A model generated the notes under the pieces. It was not told where the DNA came from. It saw nothing but the letters and a program-made list of their open reading frames with translations, and ran no database searches. The translations under genes and the position numbers were made by a program. Positions 14,923-22,988 of a stretch of 32,520 nucleotides of DNA are shown here, in pieces. Positions within the stretch are counted from its first letter, which is position 1, and each line of letters opens with the position of its first letter. Source of the stretch: CAZAJT01 sp964485585 (GTDB taxonomy: Bacteria > Patescibacteriota > Microgenomatia > UBA1406 > GWC2-37-13); contig CAZAJT010000008.1 of NCBI GenBank assembly GCA_964485585.1, positions 1-32,520 on the forward strand, in the 5' to 3' direction.

Positions 14923-15558
14923 ATGTATTACTTCACCCCAAATAGCAAAGAGAAACTCATTTTAGATTTGCATGGCATCAACGCAATTAAATTTGGTAAG
15001 TTCAAACTAAAATCTGGTATTATTTCACCGTATTATATAGATCTTCGATCGCTGGTTTATTATCCGTATTTATTAGAGCTCACGGCAGATGTTTTCTGGG
15101 AAGTATTGCAGATATTAAATTTCGATGTTGTAGTCGGGGTTCCCTATACTGCAATTCCTATTGCTACAGCAATTGGATTAAAACATAACCAATCAATGGT
15201 ATTTGTACGGAAGGAAAGAAAAAATTACGGCACCGGAAAACTGATAGAAGGAGATTTTCATCAAGGGCAACGAGCACTCATCATAGATGATGTTATTACC
15301 AATGGAGCCAGTAAGCTGGAAACGATACAAGTATTAAAAAGCGCGGGTTTAAACGTAGAAGATGTTGTTGTCCTTCTTGATCGAAGTCAGGGAGGAACAG
15401 ATATTTTGAAGGAAAAAGGATATCGTTGTCATTCGATCTTCACGATTACCGAAATATTTGAAGTTCTTCTTATCTATAAAAGGGTTGATAAAGAAATTGT
15501 TGATAGGTGTATTCAGTTTACCAACGAAACCCGCGAATTTTTCAAGAAAGCTAACTAA
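14923..15558 (+). CDS. pyrE: Orotate phosphoribosyltransferase, paralogue 2
   Basis: The product is 211 residues. It has the same architecture as the preceding gene, with LIIDDVITNGASKLE (119-133) as PRPP loop and VRKERKNYGTG carrying the loop lysines. The two proteins align without major gaps from KEKLILDLH to the end, so they are clear tandem duplicates that have diverged in both halves. The ATG follows the pyrE1 stop by 11 nt with no SD. The 3' end overlaps the convergent aminopeptidase by 8 nt. Possible roles are an orotate enzyme paired with a relative for another base, or a heterodimer. Confidence 0.88.
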   Translation: MYYFTPNSKEKLILDLHGINAIKFGKFKLKSGIISPYYIDLRSLVYYPYLLELTADVFWEVLQILNFDVVVGVPYTAIPIATAIGLKHNQSMVFVRKERKNYGTGKLIEGDFHQGQRALIIDDVITNGASKLETIQVLKSAGLNVEDVVVLLDRSQGGTDILKEKGYRCHSIFTITEIFEVLLIYKRVDKEIVDRCIQFTNETREFFKKAN

Positions 15559-16669
15559 GGAATTTTCCTTCTTTCATCACCGGTTTGTTGTCAACGTAGA
15601 GTACTGAATCCTTTTTGCGCATGTCTTTGACGATGTCCCAATGGATGATTGATTCGTTATGTCGTTCAGGCGCGCCGCCCCGTTTCTCACGGTATGATCT
15701 TCCGAGTGCGAGATGTATCGTTCCTCCGATTTTTTCATCAAACAAAGTATTTTTCATCCCGCGCTTAATGTTGTAGTTAGCACCAACTCCAAGTTCACCA
15801 AGGTATCGAGCGCCCGCATCGGCATTAAGTTTTTTCTGAAGTGCAATAGTGCCTAGAGAGGATTTTGCTTTTGTTACTTTCCCTTGTTTGAATTCAAGAT
15901 ATATATCGTTTACTTCAACGCCATCGGCTGTTGTCGGGAAATCAAAATATACTGTGCCTTCGGTTGTTTCTTTCACCGGCGCAAGAAATACTTCGCCGTC
16001 AGGTATATTCCGCTCACCATAGGCAGCTTTTGCCAACCGGCCTTTTATTGAAAAGGTAAGATCGGTATCTTTTCCAACAATCCGCACCTGTGAACCACCA
16101 TCAAGGACTTTCTCCAGTTTTTTGAGATCCTGTTCCATTTTGCGATAATCAACAATGCATGATTTAAAATAAAAATCCATGAGCCAGTCAAAAGCAACCC
16201 CGGCCTCCTGCGCCATTGAGGAAGTGGGGTAATAGGTGAGGGCCCAGCGATCAGAATCAATAATTCTATCAAAGTAGGGTCTAATATGTTTATCAGTGGT
16301 GCGGATCTTCTCTGAAGGAATCTGACTGAGTTCACGGGTATTGTCTATTGAAACGATACGTACATATGCGTCAGTCCAGTTTACTTTTGCTTCCATTATT
16401 TCTTTTGGAACATAGTTGAGCTGCCAATCATTAGCGAGTTTGTAGAATTGATAACGAAGTCCACCGATATGTGCCCGATTAATCATAAAATCAATTTGGG
16501 TATCAACAATCGGATATGCGCCGATTTTAAGCGCTTCTTCATAGATTGCTTTTACGAGGGGAAAGGCTCCGGAATCTGCCGTGATCGTAAGGTGCTCTTT
16601 CGGTTTCAGATGAAGTGAATGATTAAGTATAATGGCGGCAAGCTTATAGTCTTTAGTCGTTGGTTGCAT
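15551..16669 (-). CDS. M29-family aminopeptidase (AmpS/PepS-like)
   Basis: A metal-dependent cytosolic exopeptidase. The product is 372 residues from ATG 16669. The co-catalytic metal ligands can be followed: E226 in NIPDGEVFLAP, E292 in LGELGVGAN, H319 in GGTIHLALGRSY, then H343 and D345 in SIIHWDIV. Y326 is the conserved Tyr. Length is slightly below the ~400 typical of the family because the N-terminal domain is compact. The upstream in-frame ATG at 16690 would add seven residues. It is divergent from the CBS gene. Confidence 0.9.
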   Translation of the reverse strand: MQPTTKDYKLAAIILNHSLHLKPKEHLTITADSGAFPLVKAIYEEALKIGAYPIVDTQIDFMINRAHIGGLRYQFYKLANDWQLNYVPKEIMEAKVNWTDAYVRIVSIDNTRELSQIPSEKIRTTDKHIRPYFDRIIDSDRWALTYYPTSSMAQEAGVAFDWLMDFYFKSCIVDYRKMEQDLKKLEKVLDGGSQVRIVGKDTDLTFSIKGRLAKAAYGERNIPDGEVFLAPVKETTEGTVYFDFPTTADGVEVNDIYLEFKQGKVTKAKSSLGTIALQKKLNADAGARYLGELGVGANYNIKRGMKNTLFDEKIGGTIHLALGRSYREKRGGAPERHNESIIHWDIVKDMRKKDSVLYVDNKPVMKEGKFLS

Positions 16670-16725
16670 AAGTTGGAGACATTCTATCATAGCGAGCGGA
16701 AAAAATAAACGGATTGACTAACAGT

Positions 16726-16754
16726 TTTACGAGGAGTACTATAGGGGTTACTAT
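16726..16754 (+). promoter_or_regulatory. Promoter of the CBS gene, leaderless geometry
   Basis: TTTACG (16726-16731), 17-nt spacer, TACTAT (16749-16754), 7 nt to ATG 16762. It supports that ATG over the upstream TTG at 16714. Confidence 0.55.
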
Positions 16755-16761
16755 ACTCACT

Positions 16762-17838
16762 ATGCTTAGGGATGTATTGAATACTGAAAACATAATCAAG
16801 GTATCGCCAGACGATACATTGTCCCATGCATTAGCCAAGTTATCTTCATCTCACGACGCCGCATTCGTCTTTTCACCGCAGGGAGAACTTCTCGGCGTTA
16901 TCAATCCCTACCACTGTTTGATTCGTAGTTCTTATCCGGGAAATGCGAAAGTGGAGCACTGCTTATTTCATCCTCCTCGGATATTAGTTGATGATAGTTA
17001 TGAGCGTATCGCTCAACTCATGAGTGAGTCAAAGATTCATTATCTCCCGGTCTTTGATAAAGAAAACGTATTTCTCGGCATAATATCGGCAAATCGATTA
17101 CTCGGCAGCATGCCAAATAAATCCGTATTCCGTGTTAGGATCAATGATATTCTGAAACAGAAGGGCAAGCCGCTTATTAAAATTCATGACACCGATCCCG
17201 TTTCCCATGCGCTCAATCTCTATAAGGAACATAAAATCTCAAAGCTTGTGGTAGTGGGAAAGGATGAAAAGCTGAGAGGTATTTTAAGTTACTACGACCT
17301 GATATATTTTCTTATCTCGCCGAAAGAAAAACTGCATCAGGGAGAGCGGGAAGGGAATAAGATAGGTTTTTATAACCAGCCGGTAAGAAACTTTGCAAAA
17401 AATCATGTATTAACTCTTTCCAAATCTGATTCTATGGCAAAAGCACTAGAAATGATTTTTGAAAAAAAAATAGGAAGCGTTGTAATCATAGATGAAAATC
17501 GTTATCCGCTCCAAATTATTACGAAACGCGATTTTTTTCAGTTAGCAGCGAAACCAAAAGAGCAGAAGATGCTTCAGATTACCTACAAGAATCTAACAGA
17601 ACAAAGCAAAAAGATAGTAGTGCCGTTTATCCAGTACAGTACACAACTGATAACGAAAATCCCTGGCGTATCGCACGCGAAAGTAATAGTGAAAGAGGAA
17701 AAACAGGGAGGAGTGTTTAAAATCGTACTATCATTGATCCCATACCAAGGAACGGTTACTATTATACAGAGAGAAGGAAAAAATCTTCAGATTCTCCTTA
17801 AGGATGTGATGCAGAAGCTGTTGGGAAGTGGCAAATAA
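16762..17838 (+). CDS. Four-CBS-domain protein with C-terminal HPF-like alpha/beta domain
   Basis: The product is 358 residues. Four CBS motifs can be recognised (about 1-60, 62-125, 132-195, 212-275), each with the sequence pattern of predicted ligand contacts (for example KVSPDDTLSHAL, KIHDTDPVSHAL, TLSKSDSMAKAL). The Bateman modules should bind an adenine nucleotide and act as an energy sensor. The C-terminal ~80 residues (from about 280) have the strand-helix pattern seen in ribosome hibernation factor-like domains attached to CBS modules; this is a weak, by-eye resemblance. It ends 3 nt from the convergent flippase gene. Confidence 0.75.
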   Translation: MLRDVLNTENIIKVSPDDTLSHALAKLSSSHDAAFVFSPQGELLGVINPYHCLIRSSYPGNAKVEHCLFHPPRILVDDSYERIAQLMSESKIHYLPVFDKENVFLGIISANRLLGSMPNKSVFRVRINDILKQKGKPLIKIHDTDPVSHALNLYKEHKISKLVVVGKDEKLRGILSYYDLIYFLISPKEKLHQGEREGNKIGFYNQPVRNFAKNHVLTLSKSDSMAKALEMIFEKKIGSVVIIDENRYPLQIITKRDFFQLAAKPKEQKMLQITYKNLTEQSKKIVVPFIQYSTQLITKIPGVSHAKVIVKEEKQGGVFKIVLSLIPYQGTVTIIQREGKNLQILLKDVMQKLLGSGK

Positions 17839-17841
17839 GTT

Positions 17842-18822
17842 CTATTTACTAACTCTTCGGATATTCCAGATCAAAAACAACAATCCCAGGGATACGCCAA
17901 ACCACAACGTAACAAATCTGAAAATAACAGTAATAAACACGGCTTGGGAAACAGTAATAGAGAGTAAAGTAGTGAGGAAATAGGAGATTGCTCCTTCTGC
18001 AACGCCAATACCTGCCGGTATCACTACAAAGAATCCGGCGATTGATGAGAAAGAAAATATAAAAAGGGAAAGTGAAATACCACTCAATAGCGATGTCGGT
18101 TTCAGTTCGTTTACCAGAAGATAGAGAGAGTACCCTTCAAATGACCATGCAATAAGTCCGAGGAGAATTCCGGTGGTGAGCGCCTTAAATCCAATGAGCT
18201 GGCGCGAGTTAGTAAAAAATATGGTAAAAAATTCAAGGAGTTTGAATCGAGGATACCGTTTTTCCAATTGATACACCAGTTTGATAACGTGTGATTCGAC
18301 CAGAATAAATACTATAAAAGATAGACAGAGAACGCTTGCAAACAATAAGAATAACAGTGCGTTTTTCACAAATACAATACCGCCGAGAGCAAGGAGTATC
18401 ATTGCAATTCCATCAGTGAGTCGCTCAATAATAAGGAGCGGCACCACCTCAGAAAACCGAGAATTTTTTGTTTTTTTCAGTAAATATGCTTTTATGATTT
18501 CTCCTGATTTTCCCGGTGTAACCGTCATAGAAAGGCCTGCCATGAATATTGAAAAGGCTTTTGGGAAGGTGATGGAGATGTTAATACGCTTGAGAAAATA
18601 ATAAAATCGCACTGCGCGGAAAATATAGTTTAATAACGTTAGCAATAACAAGAGGGGAATCAGTTTCCAGTTAAATGCTTCTGCAATCTGCGAGACTTTT
18701 TTAGTATCGGCGTATACAATAAATCCAAAATAGACGACAATGGCAACAAAGAATATCAGTAGAATCTTACCTTCTTGTTTTTTTATGCTTAGTAAGCTAA
18801 GATTTGCTTTTAGTTTGTCCAT
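17842..18822 (-). CDS. LPG-synthase-TM / flippase-like polytopic membrane protein
   Basis: The product is about 326 residues with seven to eight transmembrane helices. Hallmarks of the lysylphosphatidylglycerol-synthase transmembrane (UPF0104) family are visible: NYIFRAVRFYYFL, MTVTPGKSGEIIKAYLL and the GIGVAEGAIS segment. No synthase domain follows, so it is a flippase-like stand-alone form, often found with glycosyltransferases. A lipid- or glycolipid-translocation role is suggested by the adjacent epimerase and GT-C gene. ATG 18831 is an alternative start but lies in the heptameric array. Confidence 0.82.
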   Translation of the reverse strand: MDKLKANLSLLSIKKQEGKILLIFFVAIVVYFGFIVYADTKKVSQIAEAFNWKLIPLLLLLTLLNYIFRAVRFYYFLKRINISITFPKAFSIFMAGLSMTVTPGKSGEIIKAYLLKKTKNSRFSEVVPLLIIERLTDGIAMILLALGGIVFVKNALLFLLFASVLCLSFIVFILVESHVIKLVYQLEKRYPRFKLLEFFTIFFTNSRQLIGFKALTTGILLGLIAWSFEGYSLYLLVNELKPTSLLSGISLSLFIFSFSSIAGFFVVIPAGIGVAEGAISYFLTTLLSITVSQAVFITVIFRFVTLWFGVSLGLLFLIWNIRRVSK

Positions 18823-18828
18823 GACAAT

Positions 18829-18856
18829 CATGTTTCATGTAACATGAAACATGTAG
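18829..18856. repeat. Heptameric array CATGTAA (left)
   Basis: Units CATGTTT, CATGTAA, CATGAAA, CATGTAG at the flippase start. It is inverted relative to 18880-18914. Confidence 0.7.
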
Positions 18857-18879
18857 CAATAATAATCTCAACAAATACT

Positions 18880-18914
18880 TGCTACATGCTACGTGCTACA
18901 TGATACATGTAACA
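18880..18914. repeat. Heptameric array TGCTACA (right)
   Basis: Units TGCTACA, TGCTACG, TGCTACA, TGATACA, TGTAACA. It fills the divergent gap before the epimerase gene. The same family precedes yebC (26795-26815). Confidence 0.7.
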
Positions 18915-18930
18915 TTGTATCATTATACCC

Positions 18931-19989
18931 ATGAAAGTATTAATAACCGGTGGAGCAGGATTTTTAGGTTTACATCTGGCGACATTTCTTAAGAAAAAAG
19001 GCTTTCAGTTGACCCTCGACGATATTCATTCGTTTGACTCTGAAGAATATCAAGGCGACCTCAATCTTGTGCTCATTGATGTAAGGGATAAGAAAAAAAT
19101 TGATCAGTTCATCAAAGGACATGATGTCGTTGTTCACTGCGCTGCGGCGCTCCCATTATGGAAAAAAGAAGATATTTATTCAACCAATATTGATGGGACG
19201 AGAAACATTCTTGCGAGCGCATTGAAACATGGAGTAAAACGAGTTATTCATATCTCATCTACTGCAGTCTATGGTATCCCCAAGAAGCATCCTATTGAGG
19301 AGAATGATCCTTTGCAAGGGGTGGGACCGTATGGAGAGTCAAAGATAGCCGCAGAAGCGTTGTGTAGAGAGTATATGAAAAAAGGTCTGAATGTAACCAT
19401 AATTCGTCCAAAAACGTTTGTTGGTACGGCACGGCTTGGTGTTTTTGAGATTTTATTTGATTGGATTCATGATAACAAAAAGATTCCGGTATTTGGTTCG
19501 GGGAACAATCTTTATCAACTGCTGGATGTAGACGATTTAGTCGAAGCGATTTATTTATTTATAGAGAGGGGAAAGGGGAAAGAGATAAGGGGAAAGGGAT
19601 TCAATGACACTTTTAATATAGGAGCGGAAAAATATAGCACAGTGAAAAAAGATTTGACTGAGTTGTTTATTGCCGCTCGGTCGAAGTCTCGTGTGTTGCC
19701 GATTCCTTCTGTTCCTCTAAAATTTGTTCTTCGAATGTTTGAATTTCTGCATATCTCGCCTTTATATAAATGGGTCTATGAGACTGCTGATAAGGATTCG
19801 TATGTTTCTATTGAAAAGATTAAGAATGTGCTCGGTTGGAAACCGAAGTACTCAAATGCACAAGCTTTGATTAAAGCGTATAAATGGTATTTAGAACATT
19901 ACAAAGATATAAAATCTCACTCCTCAGGTGTCACGCATACCGTCGGATGGAAACAGGGGATTTTGGGGATTGTCAAGAAATTAATGTGA
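18931..19989 (+). CDS. NAD(P)-dependent sugar epimerase/dehydratase (extended SDR)
   Basis: The product is 352 residues. The Rossmann motif GGAGFLG (7-13), SSTAVYG (109-115) and active-site Y134-x3-K138 (YGESK) are intact. IRPKTFVG and the downstream substrate domain are typical of nucleotide-sugar epimerases. The exact sugar cannot be read from sequence. Residues about 213-222 (RGKGKEIRGKG) are encoded by a GGGGAAA heptameric array and probably form an acquired surface loop. It sits between a flippase-like gene and a GT-C glycosyltransferase, so cell-surface glycan synthesis is likely. Confidence 0.88.
   Translation: MKVLITGGAGFLGLHLATFLKKKGFQLTLDDIHSFDSEEYQGDLNLVLIDVRDKKKIDQFIKGHDVVVHCAAALPLWKKEDIYSTNIDGTRNILASALKHGVKRVIHISSTAVYGIPKKHPIEENDPLQGVGPYGESKIAAEALCREYMKKGLNVTIIRPKTFVGTARLGVFEILFDWIHDNKKIPVFGSGNNLYQLLDVDDLVEAIYLFIERGKGKEIRGKGFNDTFNIGAEKYSTVKKDLTELFIAARSKSRVLPIPSVPLKFVLRMFEFLHISPLYKWVYETADKDSYVSIEKIKNVLGWKPKYSNAQALIKAYKWYLEHYKDIKSHSSGVTHTVGWKQGILGIVKKLM
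19568..19595. repeat. Heptameric array GGGGAAA inside the epimerase gene
   Basis: Units GGGGAAA, GGGGAAA, GAGATAA, GGGGAAA; in-frame, coding for a Lys/Gly-rich loop. Confidence 0.6.
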
Positions 19990-19997
19990 TGACTCAA

Positions 19998-20056
19998 CTG
20001 TTCAATTGCCCAACTGCTCAAATGTTTAGCAATAGAACAATCGAGCAATCGAACAG
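19998..20056. repeat. Octameric inverted repeat, CAATCGAA family, without cargo
   Basis: The right arm reads AGCAATAG, AACAATCG, AGCAATCG, AACAG. The left arm (19998-20024) is its approximate complement. It lies between the convergent epimerase and glycosyltransferase. The same unit family flanks the superoxide dismutase gene. Confidence 0.65.
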
Positions 20057-20062
20057 CATTCT

Positions 20063-21775
20063 TTATCCTTTCTTAAATATCATCACTTTCGGGTGGTCAT
20101 AGACGGTAAATGATTCGTCAGACGCATCGTCATTAATTTCTAATTTCCAACCTCTAATTTCCAATTTTGGATAGGAAGTAAATTCAGCGATTTTTTGGAA
20201 TCCAAGTTTGCCTGAGAATAAATCCTCGTAGTATTGAGCAGTTTTTGAGTAACAGGATTTATACTTCTTGCAATCTTTTAGTCGTTGCAGGGGTACATAT
20301 AATCTATTTGAAGCAATAATGATGTAATCACTCAATGCGAGTTTTTTATTCAGAGTCTGCCATTTTTCTTCACCGTCAGGAAGATCGTAAAGTGTCAGCT
20401 CTTGAAACGTATATCGCTCACCTCCGATGAGGGGTAACCGGTCATCCCAGTGTTCAACCGCTAAAGTGCTGCCAGGAGGAATATTTTGGAGAATCCAATT
20501 AGTAGCCGTGATACGGGTATGTGGTTTACTATAAATTGACAAAAACATTAATGTCCAAACGATTACTGCTAATAAACCTGCTGATACTACTATTATTGTC
20601 ATCCCGGGCTTGACCCGGGATCCAGAACTGGATTCCTGCTTTCGCAGGAATGACATAATCATATGTAATCCATACCCTGCCAATAGTGCAAAGAGTGGAT
20701 AGAGCGGCAGCATGTATCGCATAAATTTTACTGCCGATTGGCCGATGATAAGAAAATAAAGTCCATAAAAGACAAAAGTAACTAGTAACCCGTAATTGGT
20801 AATTGGGAAGAAGCATTTTTGAATTTTTATTTGTAATTTTGATTTTTGATATTTGATTTTAGATTTAATAATGTATACGATTCCTACTAACGATAATGAA
20901 CTTACTATTGGTCCCCATCCCCATAAAAAGATATTCTTAAGGTAGTAAAGGTAGGGAAGCGTATCAACGTATTGTAAGGTGTAGGGAAAGATGTATGGAT
21001 TCGAGTTCATTTGTGTTTGTAAATATATGTCAGTGAAGAATCGCTGATAAGATAGGTATGCATAGGGCATGAAGAGGAAGTGAAACACAACAGTTGTTGC
21101 TATAAATAATATTGTCATTCCGAGCCCCGATTTAATCGGGGTCGAGGAATCTCTCGCGAATGCGAGAACCGGTATTCGCCAAAGATCCTTCCCCCGCCAT
21201 GGTGGAGTCAGGATGAGAGTAATTACAACAATAGGAAGCCATACAATTGCAGTGATTTTGGTTGCGAGGGCTGCCGCTGCAACAACTCCAAGAAGAACTG
21301 TTTTTTTAAGTGATGGTTTTTGATAATACAGAAGGAGTAAATAGAGAAGAGCCGTTACAAAAAGATTTAAATACACATCAACCACAAAAAAATGAGCGTT
21401 TTGAATTGGGAAAAAAGCAATGGCGTAGAAAAATGAGGAAAACAAGGCTTTGGTTTCAGACTTAAAAATTATTTGAGCAATTTTGTATACCAGATATACC
21501 ACTACGACATCAGTGAGTACAGAAAGGTATCTACCGAGAGCGAGGAGACCATCATAATTTGCCATATCAAGAAGTTGGGCAACACCTTTCAAAATGTAAA
21601 TCGGAAGCGTACCGTAGTTAAAAAAATCAGGATTGAAATTGGTGGGGAAGTGAATCCGTTCTGCCACCATGATAAGCATACGTTCATCAGGATGCAGATG
21701 AAATCCCTGATCCCAATTAATACCATATACGCGAAAGGCTAAACCAAGCAGTAGGATGGTTGTTATTTTCAACAT
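20063..21775 (-). CDS. GT-C (GT39/ArnT-like) polytopic glycosyltransferase with repeat-derived inserts
   Basis: The product is 570 residues from ATG 21775. The first extracytoplasmic loop carries the catalytic acidic pair in HLHPDERM (D30-E31), typical of GT-C enzymes that use polyprenyl-phosphate sugars. About ten transmembrane helices follow, then a C-terminal soluble region. Four segments look acquired from repeats yet keep the frame open: about 187-221 and 374-393 (palindromic elements 5 and 4, the latter reading FLRKQESS), about 303-318 (KSKIKYQKSKLQIKIQ, heptameric array) and about 536-547 (KLEIRGWKLEIN, heptameric array). They fall between hydrophobic helices or near the C-terminus, so function may persist. 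The acceptor is unknown. Confidence 0.85.
   Translation of the reverse strand: MLKITTILLLGLAFRVYGINWDQGFHLHPDERMLIMVAERIHFPTNFNPDFFNYGTLPIYILKGVAQLLDMANYDGLLALGRYLSVLTDVVVVYLVYKIAQIIFKSETKALFSSFFYAIAFFPIQNAHFFVVDVYLNLFVTALLYLLLLYYQKPSLKKTVLLGVVAAAALATKITAIVWLPIVVITLILTPPWRGKDLWRIPVLAFARDSSTPIKSGLGMTILFIATTVVFHFLFMPYAYLSYQRFFTDIYLQTQMNSNPYIFPYTLQYVDTLPYLYYLKNIFLWGWGPIVSSLSLVGIVYIIKSKIKYQKSKLQIKIQKCFFPITNYGLLVTFVFYGLYFLIIGQSAVKFMRYMLPLYPLFALLAGYGLHMIMSFLRKQESSSGSRVKPGMTIIVVSAGLLAVIVWTLMFLSIYSKPHTRITATNWILQNIPPGSTLAVEHWDDRLPLIGGERYTFQELTLYDLPDGEEKWQTLNKKLALSDYIIIASNRLYVPLQRLKDCKKYKSCYSKTAQYYEDLFSGKLGFQKIAEFTSYPKLEIRGWKLEINDDASDESFTVYDHPKVMIFKKG
20135..20169. repeat. Heptameric array AATTTCC inside the glycosyltransferase
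   Basis: Units AATTTCT, AATTTCC, AACCTCT, AATTTCC, AATTTTG. In-frame near the C-terminus. Same family as 1885-1933. Confidence 0.7.
20597..20655. repeat. Palindromic element copy 4 (CATCCCGGG subtype), in frame in the glycosyltransferase
   Basis: It is bounded by TGTCATCCCGG and GGAATGACA, 59 bp, the shortest copy. It contains two small hairpins (CCCGGGCTTGACCCGGG and GATTCCTGC/GCAGGAAT). On the minus strand it encodes SFLRKQESS. Confidence 0.85.
20821..20869. repeat. Heptameric array TTTTGAT inside the glycosyltransferase
   Basis: Seven units from GAATTTT through AATTTTG, ATTTTTG, ATATTTG, ATTTTAG to ATTTAAT. On the minus strand it encodes a Lys/Gln-rich loop between two hydrophobic helices. 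Confidence 0.65.
21113..21218. repeat. Palindromic element copy 5, in frame in the glycosyltransferase
   Basis: It begins TGTCATTCCGAG and ends CAGGATGAGA, a decayed terminus. It is about 106 bp. The first ~46 nt equal copy 3 in carB. On the minus strand it encodes about 35 residues around SSTPIKSGLGMT. Confidence 0.82.
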
Positions 21776-21787
21776 TTTAACTATAAT
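21760..21787 (+). promoter_or_regulatory. lgt promoter
   Basis: TTGTTA (21760-21765), 16-nt spacer, TATAAT (21782-21787), 10 nt to ATG 21798. It lies in the divergent gap with the glycosyltransferase. Confidence 0.55.
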
Positions 21788-21797
21788 AATAGCAGAT

Positions 21798-22640
21798 ATG
21801 CTACCCGTACTCTTAGATCTCAGATTTATCAAAATATACACTTTTGGCGTTTTTTTGGTATTGGCTTTCTTCTGGAGCGCATTTCTTCTTTGGAGGAATA
21901 TACGCCTGACCTCTTTTAAGGAAGATGAAATATTTGATGGGATATTTATTACTATTTCCGGCGGACTTATTGCAGGAAGAATACTGTACATTGTTCTCAA
22001 TTTTCGTGATTTTGGCTTCGATATCTTAAAGATGATTCTTGTGAATGGCTATCCGGGATTCTCCTTTTATGGTTTTCTTCTTGGTGGGGTCTTGAGTATG
22101 TATTTCTTTTTAACATTGAAGAAAATTAAGTTTATCGACGCTGTCGATTATTTTGTTTCCCCATCACTTTTGGCACTGGGCATAGCAAAGATAGGAAGTT
22201 TTTTTGCAGGAGTAGAGATAGGCGCCAAAACAAAGTTGCCCCTTGCGGTTAAGTATGCAGGATTTGACGGATTTCGGCATCTGACTGCGCTATATGAGGG
22301 TATTTTGTTTTTACTGGGAGCATTTGTTACCTATAAATTATTATTTGAAATTAGAAGACAAAGATATGGAAAAGGATTTACCTTTTATTTTTTTTTCTGG
22401 TATGTGGCGCTGGTATACTTTTTATTGGATGGTTGGAAGGCGCAGCATCTTACTTTGTTTACGAACGACAGCTTAAATCGTACTATCTCTCTTGCTATTC
22501 TCTTGACATTTAGCTTTTACTTCCTATATTATTTTAGGGATCTCATTATCAAACGAATATTGAGTATTAAAAATTTGACAATGAAATATGGACAAAAAAC
22601 TATCAGCTCAATTCATAAAACAGCAAGAAAAAAAACTTAG
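21798..22640 (+). CDS. lgt: Prolipoprotein diacylglyceryl transferase (divergent)
   Basis: It transfers diacylglyceryl from phosphatidylglycerol to the lipobox Cys of prolipoproteins. The product is 280 residues with about seven transmembrane helices. Lgt-like landmarks are GRILYIVL, the FSFYGFLLGG segment, GIAKIGSFFAGVEIG at the place of the GRxGNFxNgE signature, and HLTALYEGILF for the HPxqlYE block. The signature Arg and Asn are replaced (AKIGSFFAG), so the protein is diverged and assignment is by overall layout. The start at 21798 is favoured by the promoter. It overlaps the next gene by 53 nt, an unusually long overlap. Confidence 0.72.
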   Translation: MLPVLLDLRFIKIYTFGVFLVLAFFWSAFLLWRNIRLTSFKEDEIFDGIFITISGGLIAGRILYIVLNFRDFGFDILKMILVNGYPGFSFYGFLLGGVLSMYFFLTLKKIKFIDAVDYFVSPSLLALGIAKIGSFFAGVEIGAKTKLPLAVKYAGFDGFRHLTALYEGILFLLGAFVTYKLLFEIRRQRYGKGFTFYFFFWYVALVYFLLDGWKAQHLTLFTNDSLNRTISLAILLTFSFYFLYYFRDLIIKRILSIKNLTMKYGQKTISSIHKTARKKT

Positions 22641-22953
22641 GGAAGAAAAAGAAAAAATTCTAAGCCAGATTCAGGAGCGAAAAAAATATGATCCTTTCTC
22701 AGACCCCGATCATGCCAATGACAATGCTGCGGTAGATACCGATGCGCGTGAGCAGATGGGACATGATACGATAGAGGCGGAAGTTGGCGAGATGAAGAAA
22801 CGAGCGACAGATATCGATATCGCTCTTTCAAAGATCGAGAAGAAGACATATGGATATTGTGGACGCTGCAACAGACTAATCTTGCTTAAACGATTAGAGC
22901 TTATTCCAGAAGCACGCTTCTGCGTTGAATGCGAGAGCAAGCTACGCAAATAA
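22588..22953 (+). CDS. DksA/TraR-type C4 zinc-finger protein
   Basis: The product is 121 residues. A long N-terminal coiled coil (about 1-85) is followed by a C4 zinc finger, C91-x2-C94 and C112-x2-C115 (CGRC, CVEC). The finger pattern is that of the DksA/TraR family, which binds the RNA polymerase secondary channel. The coiled-coil tip contains DPDHANDNAAVDTDAREQ, so the family's acidic tip residues may be present. It starts inside lgt and is therefore likely co-transcribed. A heptameric array begins on the base after its stop. Confidence 0.85.
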   Translation: MDKKLSAQFIKQQEKKLREEKEKILSQIQERKKYDPFSDPDHANDNAAVDTDAREQMGHDTIEAEVGEMKKRATDIDIALSKIEKKTYGYCGRCNRLILLKRLELIPEARFCVECESKLRK

Positions 22954-22988
22954 GTTATGAGTCATGCGTTTTGAGTTCTGGGTATTTT
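22954..22988. repeat. Heptameric array GTTATGA (left)
   Basis: Units GTTATGA, GTCATGC, GTTTTGA, GTTCTGG, GTATTTT. It starts immediately after the DksA-like stop and is inverted relative to 23119-23139, with palindromic element 6 between them. Confidence 0.65.

Noticed and set aside
18829..18914. CRISPR array
   Set aside because: Units are only 7 nt, degenerate and without spacers; no cas genes.
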